From NCBI GenBank assembly GCA_963818205.1, contig CAWFRG010000014.1:124001-188000 (forward strand): a DNA stretch of 64,000 nt, given 5' to 3'. The notes beneath the pieces were generated by a model that was not told the DNA's origin, ran no database searches, and saw nothing but the letters and a program-made list of their open reading frames with translations. The translations under genes were made by a program, and so were the position numbers. Origin of the DNA: CAVVYV01 sp963818205 (GTDB taxonomy: Bacteria; Actinomycetota; Thermoleophilia; Solirubrobacterales; 70-9). Of this stretch, positions 8,583 through 18,999 are shown one piece after another (the first letter of the stretch is position 1; each line of letters begins with the position of its first letter).

Positions 8583-9423
8583 CTACCGAGCGAGGGCTTC
8601 GCGGGTCGCGTTCAGGAACTCGCTGACGCCGGCGACCGCTGCGCCGCGATCCGGGGCGTCCGCGACCTCGCGGACCAGCCGGCTGCCGATGATCACCCCG
8701 TCGGCGATCGCGCCGACCTCGGCTGCCTGCTCGGGCGTCGAGATCCCGAAGCCGACCGCCGCCGGCACGCTCGCCTCCTCCTTTACCGCCGCCACCAGGT
8801 CGGCGAGCTCGGGTGGCAGCCCCTGGCGCTCGCCGGTGACGCCGCGGGTGGAGACGACGTAGACGAACCCCTTCGCCCCGGCGCAGATCGTCGCCAGCCG
8901 GTCGGGCGGGGTGGTCGGCGCGACCAGCGGCACAAGGGCGAGGCCGTGGCTGGTGAGCGCCTCGCCTATCTCCCCCTGCTCCTCGAGCGGGAGATCGGGA
9001 ACGATCACCGCGGCGGCCCGGGCGTCCGCCGCCTCCGCAGAGAACTCCGCGACCCCGGCAGCGAGGACCATGTTCGCGTAACACATGAGCGCGACCGGGA
9101 GGCGATCGCCGACGGCGGCGCAGGTCTCGAGCACCGACTCCAGGGTGGCCCCGGCGGCGAGCGCCGCCGTGTCGGCCGCGTGGATCACAGGGCCGTCGGC
9201 GAGCGGATCGGAGAAGGGCACCCCGAGCTCGATCAGGTCGGCCCCCGCATCGGCATAGGCGGTGGCGACCGCGGTCGCCGTGTCCTGGTCCGGGAAGCCG
9301 CCCATCAGGTAGGGCATCAGCGCCGCCCGGCCCTCCTCGCGGGCGGCGGCGAAGGCATCGGCAATCCGAGCGGTCCCCGCCGCCCCCGGAGGCGAAGCCG
9401 AGGAGGCGGCGGTTGATGCTGGT

Positions 9424-9431
<8 letters not shown>
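8583..9431 (-). CDS. trpA: Tryptophan synthase alpha subunit
   Basis: Cleaves indole-3-glycerol phosphate to indole and glyceraldehyde 3-phosphate. It is a TIM barrel of 282 residues with a ~20-residue Ala/Ser-rich N-terminal extension. LMPYLMGGFPD and ADLIELGVPFSDPLADG carry the first catalytic acid, and IVPDLPLEE the catalytic Asp. VYVVSTRGVTGER is the loop and GFGISTPEQ the phosphate site. Its ATG overlaps the trpB stop by 8 bases, so translation is coupled to its complex partner. Confidence 0.96.
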
Positions 9432-10607
<1,176 letters not shown>

Positions 10608-10611
<4 letters not shown>

Positions 10612-11243
10612 GCCCTCGTCGGCACGGCCCCGCGAACTGCCTCGAAAAACGCCTCGAGCAGCTCCGGATCCTTGATCCCAGGCTCCGACTCGACCCCGCT
10701 CGCGACATCCACCCCGAACGGGCGGACCACCGAGATCGCCTCGGCGACGTTCTCGGGCCGGAGGCCGCCCGCCAGGATCAGCGGCACCTTCGAGCGCCGT
10801 CCCGCCGCCAGCTCCCAGTCGAAGCTCACCCCACAGCCTCCGTACCTTGGATGATGGGCATCGAGCATGTGAAAGTCGGTTCGGAACGCCTCGGCGGCCT
10901 GGACGTCGGCGGCACTTCGCACCCGCAGGACCTTGATCACCTTCGTCCCGGTGCGCCGGCGAACCTCGGCGCAGAAGCTCGGGCCCTCGTCGCCGTGGAG
11001 CTGGACCATGGTCAGGGCCTCGTTCTCGACCGCCTCGGCGACCTCGTCGAGGCTCGGGTTGACGAAGACACCGGCCACCTCGCAGCGCCGCTTCAACGCC
11101 TGGCCGATCTCGGCGGCGCGGGCAGGATCGATCTGCCGGGGGCTCTGCTCCCAGTGGTTGAGCCCGATCGCCCAGGCGCCGAGCTCGGCGGCGCGCTCGG
11201 CGTCACCGAGGCGGGTCACTCCACAGATCTTCACCTTGGTCAT
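10608..11243 (-). CDS. trpF: Phosphoribosylanthranilate isomerase
   Basis: Amadori isomerase of tryptophan synthesis, a 211-residue TIM barrel. The catalytic Cys is in VKICGVTR at the N-terminus, with QLHGDE in the middle. The catalytic Asp is in FHMLDAHHP, followed by the phosphate site LAGGLRPENV and VDVASGVES. It is separated from trpC by htrA and overlaps trpB. Actinobacteria such as Streptomyces and Mycobacterium usually lack trpF and use PriA, so a dedicated trpF is worth noting. Confidence 0.95.
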
Positions 11244-11306
11244 CTCCCCAAGGGTAGGTGCAATGGCCGCGCTCCATTGTGAGCCGGGGTTCCCCGGGCA
11301 GGGGCG

Positions 11307-12509
11307 CTACGGAGTCGTTGGCGCCTGGGAGTCCTGGATCCGACCGGGGCGATCGCCGAGCTTCACGGTCACGTCGTGCTCGTTGCCGTCGCTGAGCACG
11401 GTCAGAGTGAGTTCGTCGCCGGGATCGTGGTCGTTGACCGCGGAGATCACCTCGTCCATGCCGGTGACCTCCTTGCCATCGACCTTGGTGATGATGTCGC
11501 CGCCGACCGGGAAGCTCTCGCCCGCGACCGTCCCCTGCCCGGTGGCGCCCTTGATCCCCGCCGAGTCGGCGGGTCCGCCGGAGAAGACCCGCTCGACCAG
11601 GACACCCTGCTCCACCGGCAGCTTGAGCGCCTGGGCGATCTCGGGGGTGATGTCCCCGCCGGTGATCCCGAGGTAGGCGCGCTGCACCTCGCCGTTCTGG
11701 AGGATCTGGGAGACGACGTCGCTGGCGGTGGTGCTCGGGACCGCGAAGCCGACGCCCTCGTTGCCGCCGCTCTGGCTGGCGATCTGGGAGTTGATCCCGA
11801 TCACCGCGCCGGACGAATCAAGCAGCGGGCCGCCCGAGTTGCCGGGATTGATCGCGGCGTCGGTCTGGATCACGTCGGTGATCGAGAAGCCGTTGGGGGC
11901 CTGGATCTGGCGCTGCAGGGCGGAGACGATTCCGCTTGTCACCGTCCGGTCGAGCCCGAAGGGATTGCCGATCGCGACCACCGGATCCCCCACCTCCGCC
12001 TTCGAGGAGTCGCCGAGCGGCAGCGGGGTGGCGCCCTGGGTGTCGTCGACGTGGAGGAGGGCGAGGTCGCTGGAGGGATCGGCGCCGACCACCTCGGCCT
12101 GCTGGCTTTCGCCGTCCTCGCTGAACTGGACGTCGACCTGCTGGGCGCCCTCGACCACGTGCGCGTTGGTGAGGATGTGGCCGTCGCCATCGATCAGGAA
12201 GCCTGAGCCGGTGGCGGTGCTCTGCTGCTCCTGGGGGGGGTTGAAGGGGGTCTGGGTCGTCTGGGTCATCTGCGAGCTGATGAAGGCGACGCCCTTGGAG
12301 GCGCCGTCGTAGATCTCGTTGACGGTGAGGGCCTTGCCCTCGGACTGGCTCGCCGGCCTGGTCAGCGGCGCGGCCGCGAGCGAGCCGTTCTCGTCGCTTG
12401 TGTCGATCACCCCGGTCTCGATCAGCAGCAGCCCCGCGATCGCGACGACGCCGCCGCCGAGCACCGCGGAGCCGAAGGAGGTGGAAAGGAACCGCCCGAT
12501 TCGCGCCAT
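11307..12509 (-). CDS. HtrA/DegP-family serine protease with PDZ domain
   Basis: A 400-residue membrane-anchored protease of the cell envelope. One N-terminal transmembrane segment is followed by a linker and a trypsin-like domain. The catalytic His is in ILTNAHVVEG, the Asp in SSDLALLHVDD and the Ser in NPGNSGGPLLDS. A C-terminal PDZ domain (about 290-385) carries YLGITGGDIT and the GDIITKVDGKEV loop. It lies between trpC and trpF on the same strand, with gaps of 91 and 63 bp. Quality control of exported proteins is the known role of the family; no link to tryptophan is evident. Confidence 0.93.
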   Translation of the reverse strand: MARIGRFLSTSFGSAVLGGGVVAIAGLLLIETGVIDTSDENGSLAAAPLTRPASQSEGKALTVNEIYDGASKGVAFISSQMTQTTQTPFNPPQEQQSTATGSGFLIDGDGHILTNAHVVEGAQQVDVQFSEDGESQQAEVVGADPSSDLALLHVDDTQGATPLPLGDSSKAEVGDPVVAIGNPFGLDRTVTSGIVSALQRQIQAPNGFSITDVIQTDAAINPGNSGGPLLDSSGAVIGINSQIASQSGGNEGVGFAVPSTTASDVVSQILQNGEVQRAYLGITGGDITPEIAQALKLPVEQGVLVERVFSGGPADSAGIKGATGQGTVAGESFPVGGDIITKVDGKEVTGMDEVISAVNDHDPGDELTLTVLSDGNEHDVTVKLGDRPGRIQDSQAPTTP

Positions 12510-12600
12510 GCGGGGCAGCGTTGCGGCCGCTGCTTAACCCGCGGTAAGCCCTGGCTACGGAGTGTCTAAGAAACGCAAATAGCCCTACGACTCGGTCGGG

Positions 12601-13404
12601 CTAGAGGAAGTGCTCGCGGGTGGCTTCCTCGTCGGCGGTCAGTTCGCGGACCTTCGCCTCGGGGTCCTCGGCGCGCATCAGCGCCTCGCCGATCAGGACC
12701 GCGTCCACCCCCACCCGCTCCAGCTCCTCCAGGGTCGTGCGGTCGGAGATGCCGCTCTCGGAGACGACCGTCTTGCCGGCCGGGACGTCGGTGATCAGCT
12801 CGAAGGTTGTTCGCACGTCGACGCTGAAGTCATCGAGGTTGCGGTTGTTGATTCCCAGGACCTCGGCATCGATCTGCAGAGCTCGCTCGAGCTCGTCGGT
12901 GTTGTGGACCTCGACCATCGGGTCGAGATCGAGGCCTCGGGCCTCGTCGTGGAGACGGGCTAGCTCGTCCTGCTCGAGGGCGGCGACGATCAACAGGGCC
13001 GCGTCGGCGCCCCCGATCGCCGCCTCGTAGAGCTGGTAGCGGTCAACGATGAAGTCCTTCTGGAGCACCGGCAGCACCGAAGCTTGGCGCGCCGCCCGCA
13101 GGTCCTCGAACGAGCCGCCGAAGTGGGGCTCGTCGGTGAGCACCGACAGCGCCGCCGCCCCACCCTCCTCGTAGGCGGTGGCGATCTCCTCGATCGTCGC
13201 CCCTGGGCGGATCTCGCCGGCGCTCGGTGAGCGCCGCTTGAACTCGGCGATCAGCGAGAGCCCGGGGCGGGTGAGCGCCTCGCGGAAGGGGCGCGGCTCC
13301 GGGCGCGTGCCGAGCAGCCCCTGGAGCTCTTCCAGCGGCGCCTGCGTGCGGCGGCGCTCGACGCCTGCCCTGGCGCCATCGACCAGCTCCTCGATCATTC
13401 CCAT
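12601..13404 (-). CDS. trpC: Indole-3-glycerol-phosphate synthase
   Basis: Ring closure and decarboxylation in tryptophan synthesis, a 267-residue TIM barrel. LIAEFKRRSPSAG holds the catalytic Lys, LTDEPHFGGS and VLQKDFIVDRYQ follow, EVHNTDEL and GINNRNLDDF lie in the middle, and VSESGI holds the late Ser/Glu. It starts 15 bp after trpD. The 91-bp gap after its stop contains CTTAACCCGCGGTAAG, an imperfect palindrome, and probably the htrA promoter, though I see no clear -35/-10 pair. Confidence 0.96.
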   Translation of the reverse strand: MGMIEELVDGARAGVERRRTQAPLEELQGLLGTRPEPRPFREALTRPGLSLIAEFKRRSPSAGEIRPGATIEEIATAYEEGGAAALSVLTDEPHFGGSFEDLRAARQASVLPVLQKDFIVDRYQLYEAAIGGADAALLIVAALEQDELARLHDEARGLDLDPMVEVHNTDELERALQIDAEVLGINNRNLDDFSVDVRTTFELITDVPAGKTVVSESGISDRTTLEELERVGVDAVLIGEALMRAEDPEAKVRELTADEEATREHFL

Positions 13405-13419
13405 CTCGTCCCGCTGACC

Positions 13420-14457
13420 TTAGCTTGCCGCGCCGGCGAGCTGAGCTGAGCGGGCGACCAGCTTCTCGAGCACGTCAGCGGCGGCTCCCGAGGCGAGCGC
13501 CTCCCCGGCCTTCTCGACCCCCGCGGCGAGGTCGTCGGCCTGTCCGGCGACGAAGATCGTCGCCCCGGCGTTGAGCACGGCGATGTCGCGAGCCGGGCCG
13601 GAGCCGCCATCGAAGATCTCCTTTACCACGGCCGCGTTCTCCTCCGGCTCGCCGCCGCGGATCTCATCGAGGGACGCCGGCGTCAGCCCGAGCTCCTCGG
13701 CCTCGACGAACCACTCCTCGGTGCCGCCGTCAGCGACCTCGATCACCCTGGTCCGGGCCGCGATGCTGAGTTCATCCAGGCCGTCGTCGCCGGAGACCAC
13801 CATCGCCCGCTCGCAGCCGAGGCTGACCAGGGCCTCGGCGATCGTCTCCTGAAAGCTGCGGTCGGAGACGCCGAGCAGCTGACGCTTGGCCCCGGCGGGG
13901 TTGGTGAGGGGCCCAAGCAGGTTGAAGATCGTTCGCACCGCCAGCTCCTTTCGCACCGGGACCACCTCCTTGGTCGCCTGGTGGTGCTTGGGGGCGAACA
14001 TGAAGCCGAAGCCGACCTCGTTGATGCACTCCGCCACCTGCTCGGGGCTGAGCTCGATCTGCACCCCGAGCGCCTCGAGCAGATCGGCCGACCCGGACCT
14101 GCTGGTGGCGGAGCGGTTGCCGTGCTTGGCGACGTAGCAGCCGGCGCCCGCCGCGATCAGGGCCGCGGTGGTCGAGACGTTGAAGGTGCTCGGACCGCCC
14201 CCGGTGCCGGCGGTGTCGACCAGGGTCTTGTCGACGATCTCGACGTGTGCCGCGAGCTCTCGCATCGTCCGGGCGAGGCCAACCAGCTCGGCGTCCGTCT
14301 CGCCCTTGGCGCGAAGCGCGATCAGGAAGGCGCCGATCTGGACCGGCTCGGTGCGGCCCTCCATGATCTCGGCTAGGGCCGCGGAGGTGTGGTCGGCGGT
14401 CAGGTTGGTGCCGTCGCAGAGCTCGTCGATCGCGCGGGTGAGGATCTCGTTCGGCAT
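13420..14457 (-). CDS. trpD: Anthranilate phosphoribosyltransferase
   Basis: Transfers phosphoribose from PRPP to anthranilate. A 345-residue protein with the PRPP loop DTAGTGGGPSTFNVST near residue 82. KHGNRSATSRSGSADLLE, FMFAPKHHQA, FNLLGPLTNPAGA and VSGDDGLDE are all present, the last with the metal-binding acids. It starts 3 bp after trpG. The enzyme is a stand-alone form, not fused to TrpG. Confidence 0.96.
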   Translation of the reverse strand: MPNEILTRAIDELCDGTNLTADHTSAALAEIMEGRTEPVQIGAFLIALRAKGETDAELVGLARTMRELAAHVEIVDKTLVDTAGTGGGPSTFNVSTTAALIAAGAGCYVAKHGNRSATSRSGSADLLEALGVQIELSPEQVAECINEVGFGFMFAPKHHQATKEVVPVRKELAVRTIFNLLGPLTNPAGAKRQLLGVSDRSFQETIAEALVSLGCERAMVVSGDDGLDELSIAARTRVIEVADGGTEEWFVEAEELGLTPASLDEIRGGEPEENAAVVKEIFDGGSGPARDIAVLNAGATIFVAGQADDLAAGVEKAGEALASGAAADVLEKLVARSAQLAGAAS

Positions 14458-14460
14458 CGG

Positions 14461-15069
14461 CTACCCCGCGAGGAAGTTAGCCAGCAGGAGCTTGCCCTGC
14501 GGCGTCAGCACCGACTCGGGGTGGAACTGGACGCCCTCGGCGGGGAGCTCGCGATGGCGGACCCCCATCACCACGGTTCCGTAGGTCGAGGTGAGCTCGA
14601 GCTCCTCGGGCAGCTCCGGGTCGGCGACCAGGGAGTGGTAGCGGCCGGCGACCAGCGGGTTGGAGAGGCCCTCGTAGATCCCGCGGCCGTCGTGCTCCAC
14701 CTCGGCCTCCTTGCCGTGGATCGGGTCGCCGCGAACGACCCTGCCGCCGAAGGCCTGGACCAGGGACTGGTGCCCCAGGCAGACCCCGAGCACCGGGGTC
14801 CCCGCCTCGGCGAAGCGGCGGACGACCTCGAGGGAGATCCCCGCGTCATCCGGCGTGCACGGACCCGGAGAGACCACGAGGCGGTCGGCGCCGCGCTCGA
14901 GCAGCTCGTCAACGCTCGCCTTGTCGTTGCGAACCACCTCGACCTCCGCCCCGAGCTCGCCCAGGTACTGGACCAGGTTGTAGGTGAAGGAGTCGTAGTT
15001 GTCGATCACCAGAACCTTCGGCTTCGCACCAATGTTTCGCGCTCCGCTTCGCTCCGCGCTCACGGCCAC
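14461..15069 (-). CDS. trpG: Anthranilate synthase glutamine amidotransferase subunit
   Basis: Class I glutaminase that feeds ammonia to TrpE; it may also serve 4-amino-4-deoxychorismate synthesis. The catalytic Cys is in VLGVCLGHQSL, the oxyanion region in VSPGPCTPDDAG, and the His/Glu pair in VQFHPESVLTP. The usual start MKVLVIDNYDSF is preceded here by about 18 extra residues, because the GTG at 15069 overlaps the trpE stop. The extension is encoded by a GCTCCGC direct repeat, and a GTG or other start nearer the conserved region cannot be excluded. Confidence 0.94.
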   Translation of the reverse strand: MAVSAERSGARNIGAKPKVLVIDNYDSFTYNLVQYLGELGAEVEVVRNDKASVDELLERGADRLVVSPGPCTPDDAGISLEVVRRFAEAGTPVLGVCLGHQSLVQAFGGRVVRGDPIHGKEAEVEHDGRGIYEGLSNPLVAGRYHSLVADPELPEELELTSTYGTVVMGVRHRELPAEGVQFHPESVLTPQGKLLLANFLAG

Positions 15070-16580
15070 TCCGGCTGCTCGGCGGCGAGCTCGACGGCCC
15101 GGAAGACTGCCTTCGCCTTGTTCACCGACTCGTTGTACTCGTAGGTGGGCTTGGCGTCGGCGACCGTTCCGCCGCCGGCCTGCACGTGAGCGATCCCGTC
15201 CTTGACCACCACGGTGCGGATGTGGATCGCGGTGTCGAGGTCGCCGGTGTAGGAGAGGTAGCCGATCGCCCCGCCGTAGGAGCCGCGCTTGTGGGGCTCG
15301 AGCTCGTCGATGATCTGCATCGCGCGGACCTTCGGCGCTCCCGAGAGGGTGCCGGCGGGGAGCACCGACCGCAGAACGTCCATCGGCCCAATCCCCTCGC
15401 GGAGGGTGCCCGAGACCTGGCTGACGATGTGGAGCACGTGGGAGTAGGTCTCGACCACCATCAGCTCGTCGACGGTGACCGAGCCGTACTCGCAGACCCG
15501 GCCGAGGTCGTTGCGGCCGAGGTCGACCAGCATCACGTGCTCGGCACGCTCCTTCGGGTCCTGGAGGAGGCGCTCGGCGTTCCGGCGGTCCTCCTCCTCG
15601 TCGGCGCCGCGCGGATAGGTGCCGGCGATCGGCCGGGTCTCCACCCGGCGGCCGGTCACCTTGACCAGGGGCTCGGGTGAGGCGCCGGCGATCTCGAAGT
15701 CGCCGAAGTCGAGGAAGTACATGTAGGGCGAGGGGTTGACGGTGCGGAGGCCGCGGTAGATCGAGAAGGCCTCCACCGGCGAGGGGGCGCTGAAGCGCTG
15801 CGACGGGACCACCTGGAAGGCGTCGCCGGCGTGGACGTACTCGATGATCCGGGTGACGATCGCCTCGAACTGCTCCTGGGTCAGGTTCGACTCGAACCGC
15901 GGTGCGTCAGCCCGCCCGGCATCTGCGACCGGCACCGGCTCACGCAACCGCGCCCGGACCTCGGCGATCGTCTCCACCGCTCGCTCGTAGGCGGCTTCGA
16001 TCCCTCCGTCCTCGACGAAGGCGTTGGCGATCACGGTCACCTCGTGACGCTGATGGTCGAAGGCGAGCAGCACGTCGGAGATCATCAGGGCCATGTCGGG
16101 CAGCCCGATCGTGTCCGGGTTGGGCTCGGCGAGTGGCTCCACCGTCCGCACCAGGTCGTAGCCGAAGAAGCCGACCGCGCCGCCGGCAAACGGCGGCAGC
16201 TCGTCGGGCTCGGCGATCTCGTAGCGCGCCAGGTACTCGGCCGCGGCCGAGTAGGGATCGGGAGCGGCGCTGGTCCGGTCGGGCTCGCCACCGCCGCCGC
16301 CCTCCCACTCGCTCAGGATCCCTTCGCTCCAGCGAAGGATCGCGCGCGGCCGGAAGCCGAGGAAGGACCAGCGGCCGAGGCGGCCCTGCTCGGCGGACTC
16401 GAGGAGGAAGGCGGGTCCATCGCCGCGCAGCTTCAGGAAGGCGCTGACCGGCGTCTCGAGGTCGTCGACGAACCGGTAGCGGACCGGGACGACGTTGGCG
16501 TCGCGGGCAAGCTCGCGTGCCCGGTCGAGGTCGGGCTCGAGTCCCGGCAGCGGGGCGGTCGCGGCCCCTGGGGAGGCCAT
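15060..16580 (-). CDS. trpE: Anthranilate synthase component I
   Basis: Converts chorismate plus ammonia to anthranilate. About 506 residues from the ATG at 16580; upstream GTG/TTG codons at 16583-16592 are alternatives. FLLESAEQGRLGRWSF contains the LLES element of the tryptophan feedback site. The chorismate-binding core shows FQVVPSQRF, PSPYMYFLDF, RPIAGTYPRG, HVMLVDLGRNDLGR, LSGAPKVRAM and GAIGYLSYTG. The next gene trpG overlaps by 10 bases. hisIE lies 46 bp upstream on the same strand, so His and Trp genes probably share a transcript. Confidence 0.96.
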   Translation of the reverse strand: MASPGAATAPLPGLEPDLDRARELARDANVVPVRYRFVDDLETPVSAFLKLRGDGPAFLLESAEQGRLGRWSFLGFRPRAILRWSEGILSEWEGGGGGEPDRTSAAPDPYSAAAEYLARYEIAEPDELPPFAGGAVGFFGYDLVRTVEPLAEPNPDTIGLPDMALMISDVLLAFDHQRHEVTVIANAFVEDGGIEAAYERAVETIAEVRARLREPVPVADAGRADAPRFESNLTQEQFEAIVTRIIEYVHAGDAFQVVPSQRFSAPSPVEAFSIYRGLRTVNPSPYMYFLDFGDFEIAGASPEPLVKVTGRRVETRPIAGTYPRGADEEEDRRNAERLLQDPKERAEHVMLVDLGRNDLGRVCEYGSVTVDELMVVETYSHVLHIVSQVSGTLREGIGPMDVLRSVLPAGTLSGAPKVRAMQIIDELEPHKRGSYGGAIGYLSYTGDLDTAIHIRTVVVKDGIAHVQAGGGTVADAKPTYEYNESVNKAKAVFRAVELAAEQPEWP

Positions 16581-16626
16581 CACTGACACCAATCGATCGC
16601 ACCGGCTCGCGTCCTCACCACGTCAA

Positions 16627-17310
16627 TCACGCTCGGCTCGCCGGCGCTCGACGCCCGTTGATGATCTGCAGCACCTCGGCCATCGAGACGCCGCGCGAGA
16701 GCAGCAGCACCGCCAGGTGGTAGATCAGGTCGGCGCCCTCCTCGGCGACCCGCTCCTCCGACTCGCTGTTGACCGCCTTCACCACCTCGCCGGCCTCCTC
16801 CCTCACCTTGGAGCCGGCCAGGGACGGGTCGTCGAGGAGCTCGACCGTGTAGCTGCCCTCGGGGCGCTGCTTCTGGCGGGCGAGCAGGGTCCGCTCGAGC
16901 TGCGACAGCGCCTCGTAGGGGGTCGGCGCGGGCTCGCCGCGCACCGGGGGTGCGTCCTCGGCTGGATCGGCGCTGCCCTCGAGGTCCCGGTAGAAGCAGG
17001 AGCGCTCGCCGGTGTGGCAGGCCGGTCCGGCCGGATCGACCAGGGCAACGAGGGCGTCGGCGTCGCAGTCGTAGCGAAGCTGGCGCAGCCGCTGGATGTT
17101 GCCGGAGCTCGCGCCCTTGTGCCAGATCTCCCGGCGGCTGCGGCTATAGAGGTGGATCTCCCGGCTCTCGAGGGTGAGCTCCAGGGCCTCCCTGTTCATG
17201 TAGGCGAGGGTGAGCACCTCGCCGCTGCGGGCGTCCTGCATCACGCACGGCACCAGGCCCCGCTCGTCGAAGCGGACCTTCGCCACCTCTCTCTCGGCCT
17301 GCACGACCAT
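16627..17310 (-). CDS. hisIE: Bifunctional phosphoribosyl-AMP cyclohydrolase / phosphoribosyl-ATP pyrophosphatase
   Basis: Second and third steps of histidine synthesis in one 227-residue chain. The N-terminal HisI domain has VLTLAYMNREAL, SRSRREIWHKG, the zinc/magnesium region RYDCDADA and PACHTGERSCFY. The C-terminal HisE domain (about 130-220) has EEAGEVVKAVNSE and EEGADLIYHLAVLL. A gene fusion of this kind is common in many bacteria, while most actinobacteria carry separate hisI and hisE. It is the only his gene here and leads the trp cluster. A short GCGCC/GGCGC hairpin near 17338-17352 lies just upstream. Confidence 0.93.
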   Translation of the reverse strand: MVVQAEREVAKVRFDERGLVPCVMQDARSGEVLTLAYMNREALELTLESREIHLYSRSRREIWHKGASSGNIQRLRQLRYDCDADALVALVDPAGPACHTGERSCFYRDLEGSADPAEDAPPVRGEPAPTPYEALSQLERTLLARQKQRPEGSYTVELLDDPSLAGSKVREEAGEVVKAVNSESEERVAEEGADLIYHLAVLLLSRGVSMAEVLQIINGRRAPASRA

Positions 17311-17386
17311 CGAGCAAGTGTACGAATCCCCTGCTCGCGCCCTGAAGGCGCAGGTTCAGGCCCGGTACAGCGCGGCCCCGCAGTGC

Positions 17387-17668
17387 TCAGGCGTCGTCTT
17401 CGCCTGGCGCGTCGCCCTCGTCCTCCTCCTCGGCCTCCTCGAGCGCGGCCTCCAGCGGCCCCGCGACCTCATGGGCGTCCGCCTCCTCGGTCTCGTCCTG
17501 GAGCTTCGCCTCTTCGGCGATATCCGGATCGACGTCGGGATCGGGCTCGTCGATTCCTCCGAGCGCGACATCTTCTCCGTCCGGAGTCATCAGCTCGCCC
17601 TCCCCACGCTCGGGGTGGCGCTCATCCTCCTCCGTCCACTCCTCGCGATCGCGCTCGTTGACGCTCAT
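17387..17668 (-). CDS. Very acidic 93-residue protein of unknown function
   Basis: A small protein with nearly half Asp/Glu, including MTPDGEDVALGGIDEPDPD, and no hydrophobic core; it should be largely disordered. A good Shine-Dalgarno (GAGAGGAG) lies just before the ATG, which argues that it is translated. It sits alone between era and hisIE, both on the same strand. I do not recognise a family. Confidence 0.55.
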   Translation of the reverse strand: MSVNERDREEWTEEDERHPERGEGELMTPDGEDVALGGIDEPDPDVDPDIAEEAKLQDETEEADAHEVAGPLEAALEEAEEEDEGDAPGEDDA

Positions 17669-17740
17669 CTCGCTCCTCTCGTCGGTGGGCGAATCATCTT
17701 CGCGCCGAGCCGGGCGGCGGTGAACGGGATGTGAACCGCG

Positions 17741-18634
17741 TTACTCGATCCCGAGCCGGTCGAGGAGCCCCTCGTCGCGGCGCCAGCGCTTCCGGACCCG
17801 GACCTGGAGGTCGAGAAACACCTTGCCGCCGAGCTCGCGCTCGAGTTCGGCCCGAGCGGCGGCCCCGATCTCCTTGATCATTGCGCCGCCGGAACCGATC
17901 AGGATGCCCTTCTGGGAGTCGGCCTCAGCCCAGATCTGGGCGTGGACCTCGACCAGCCCGTCCTCGCGGTGGGCGACCTCGGTGACCTCGACCTCGACCG
18001 CGTGCGGAAGCTCTTCCCGAGTCCGGCGGAGGACCTGCTCGCGGATCAGCTCGGCCAGCTGCACCTCGCTGGGCAGATCAGAGCGCTGCTCGGGCGCGTA
18101 GAGGAAGGGCCCCTCGGGGACCAGCTCGGCCAACCGCGCAACCAACGGCTCGAGCCCGCTGCCCTTCCGGGCGCTCACCGGGAAGATCTCGTCCACCCCC
18201 TCGAGCTCGGCGGTCGCCGCGAGCACGGCGGCGGTCTCGGCGTTGTTGAGCCGGTCGATCTTGTTGACGGCGCAGACGACCGGCGTGCTCCGGTTGACGG
18301 CGAGCAGCGCGTTGGAGATGAAGCGGTCGCCGGGGCCGATCCCCTGCTCGGCGTTGACGACGAAGAGGACCGCGTCGGAGTCGGCGATCTCGCGCTCGAC
18401 CCGCCGCTGCATCCGCTCGGTGAGGGCATCGCGCGGCCGCTGGACGCCGGGCAGGTCGGTGAGCACCAGCTGCCAGCCCGCCTCGGTGTCGGTGGCGACG
18501 CCGCGGACCGCGCGGCGGGTGGTCTGGGGCCGCTCGGAGACGATCGCCACCCGCGTCCCCACCAGGGCGTTGACCAGGGTCGACTTGCCGACGTTCGGCC
18601 TCCCCGCAAGGCCGACGAAGCCCGACCGGGTCAC
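17741..18634 (-). CDS. era: GTPase Era
   Basis: Ribosome-maturation GTPase that binds the 3' end of 16S rRNA. A 297-residue protein with the G1 loop GRPNVGKSTL, the G3 DLPGVQRP and the G4 NKIDRL in the N-terminal GTPase domain. The C-terminal KH domain carries GILIGSGGAMIKEIG. The GTG start overlaps the ybeY stop (GTGA), matching the usual ybeY-era pairing. Confidence 0.96.
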   Translation of the reverse strand: MTRSGFVGLAGRPNVGKSTLVNALVGTRVAIVSERPQTTRRAVRGVATDTEAGWQLVLTDLPGVQRPRDALTERMQRRVEREIADSDAVLFVVNAEQGIGPGDRFISNALLAVNRSTPVVCAVNKIDRLNNAETAAVLAATAELEGVDEIFPVSARKGSGLEPLVARLAELVPEGPFLYAPEQRSDLPSEVQLAELIREQVLRRTREELPHAVEVEVTEVAHREDGLVEVHAQIWAEADSQKGILIGSGGAMIKEIGAAARAELERELGGKVFLDLQVRVRKRWRRDEGLLDRLGIE

Positions 18635-18999
18635 TTGAGGCCGCTCATGATCTCGTCCTGGAGGGCGAGCATCTCGCCGTCGTCCGCCTCGTGGTCGTAA
18701 CCGCAGAGATGGAGGGTGCCGTGGACGGCGGCCTCCTTGACGTCGGTGGCGACCGCGGGGCAGACGAAGACGTCGCCGAGCTCGCGGGGGCCGGCCGGGC
18801 GGTCGGCGCCGTCGAGCGGGAAGGCGAGCACGTCGGTGGCCTCGTCCAGCCCCCGGTGGGCGTAGTTGAGGGTCCGCATCCGGCCCTCGCCGACGATCTC
18901 GATCCCCAGATGCCCGTCGTCGACCCCGGCCGCCTCCAGAGCCGCGGCCACGGGGCGGCGGAGCTCAGCTGGGACGTCTGAGAGGTCCGGAGGCGTCAA
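18631..18999 (-). CDS. ybeY: Endoribonuclease YbeY
   Basis: Zinc-dependent RNase involved in 16S rRNA maturation and ribosome quality control. The signature HGTLHLCGYDH with its three histidines is intact, preceded by TDVLAFPLDG and GDVFVCP. At 122 residues it is short for the family, with an abbreviated N-terminus. It starts at TTG, overlapping the phoH stop, and overlaps era by 4 bases. Confidence 0.93.
   Translation of the reverse strand: MTPPDLSDVPAELRRPVAAALEAAGVDDGHLGIEIVGEGRMRTLNYAHRGLDEATDVLAFPLDGADRPAGPRELGDVFVCPAVATDVKEAAVHGTLHLCGYDHEADDGEMLALQDEIMSGLK

Noticed and set aside
15029..15060. GCTCCGC direct repeat in the trpG 5' end, similar to family 2 repeats
   Set aside because: Too short and simple; it shares only a few bases with family 2 and does not form a clear hairpin.
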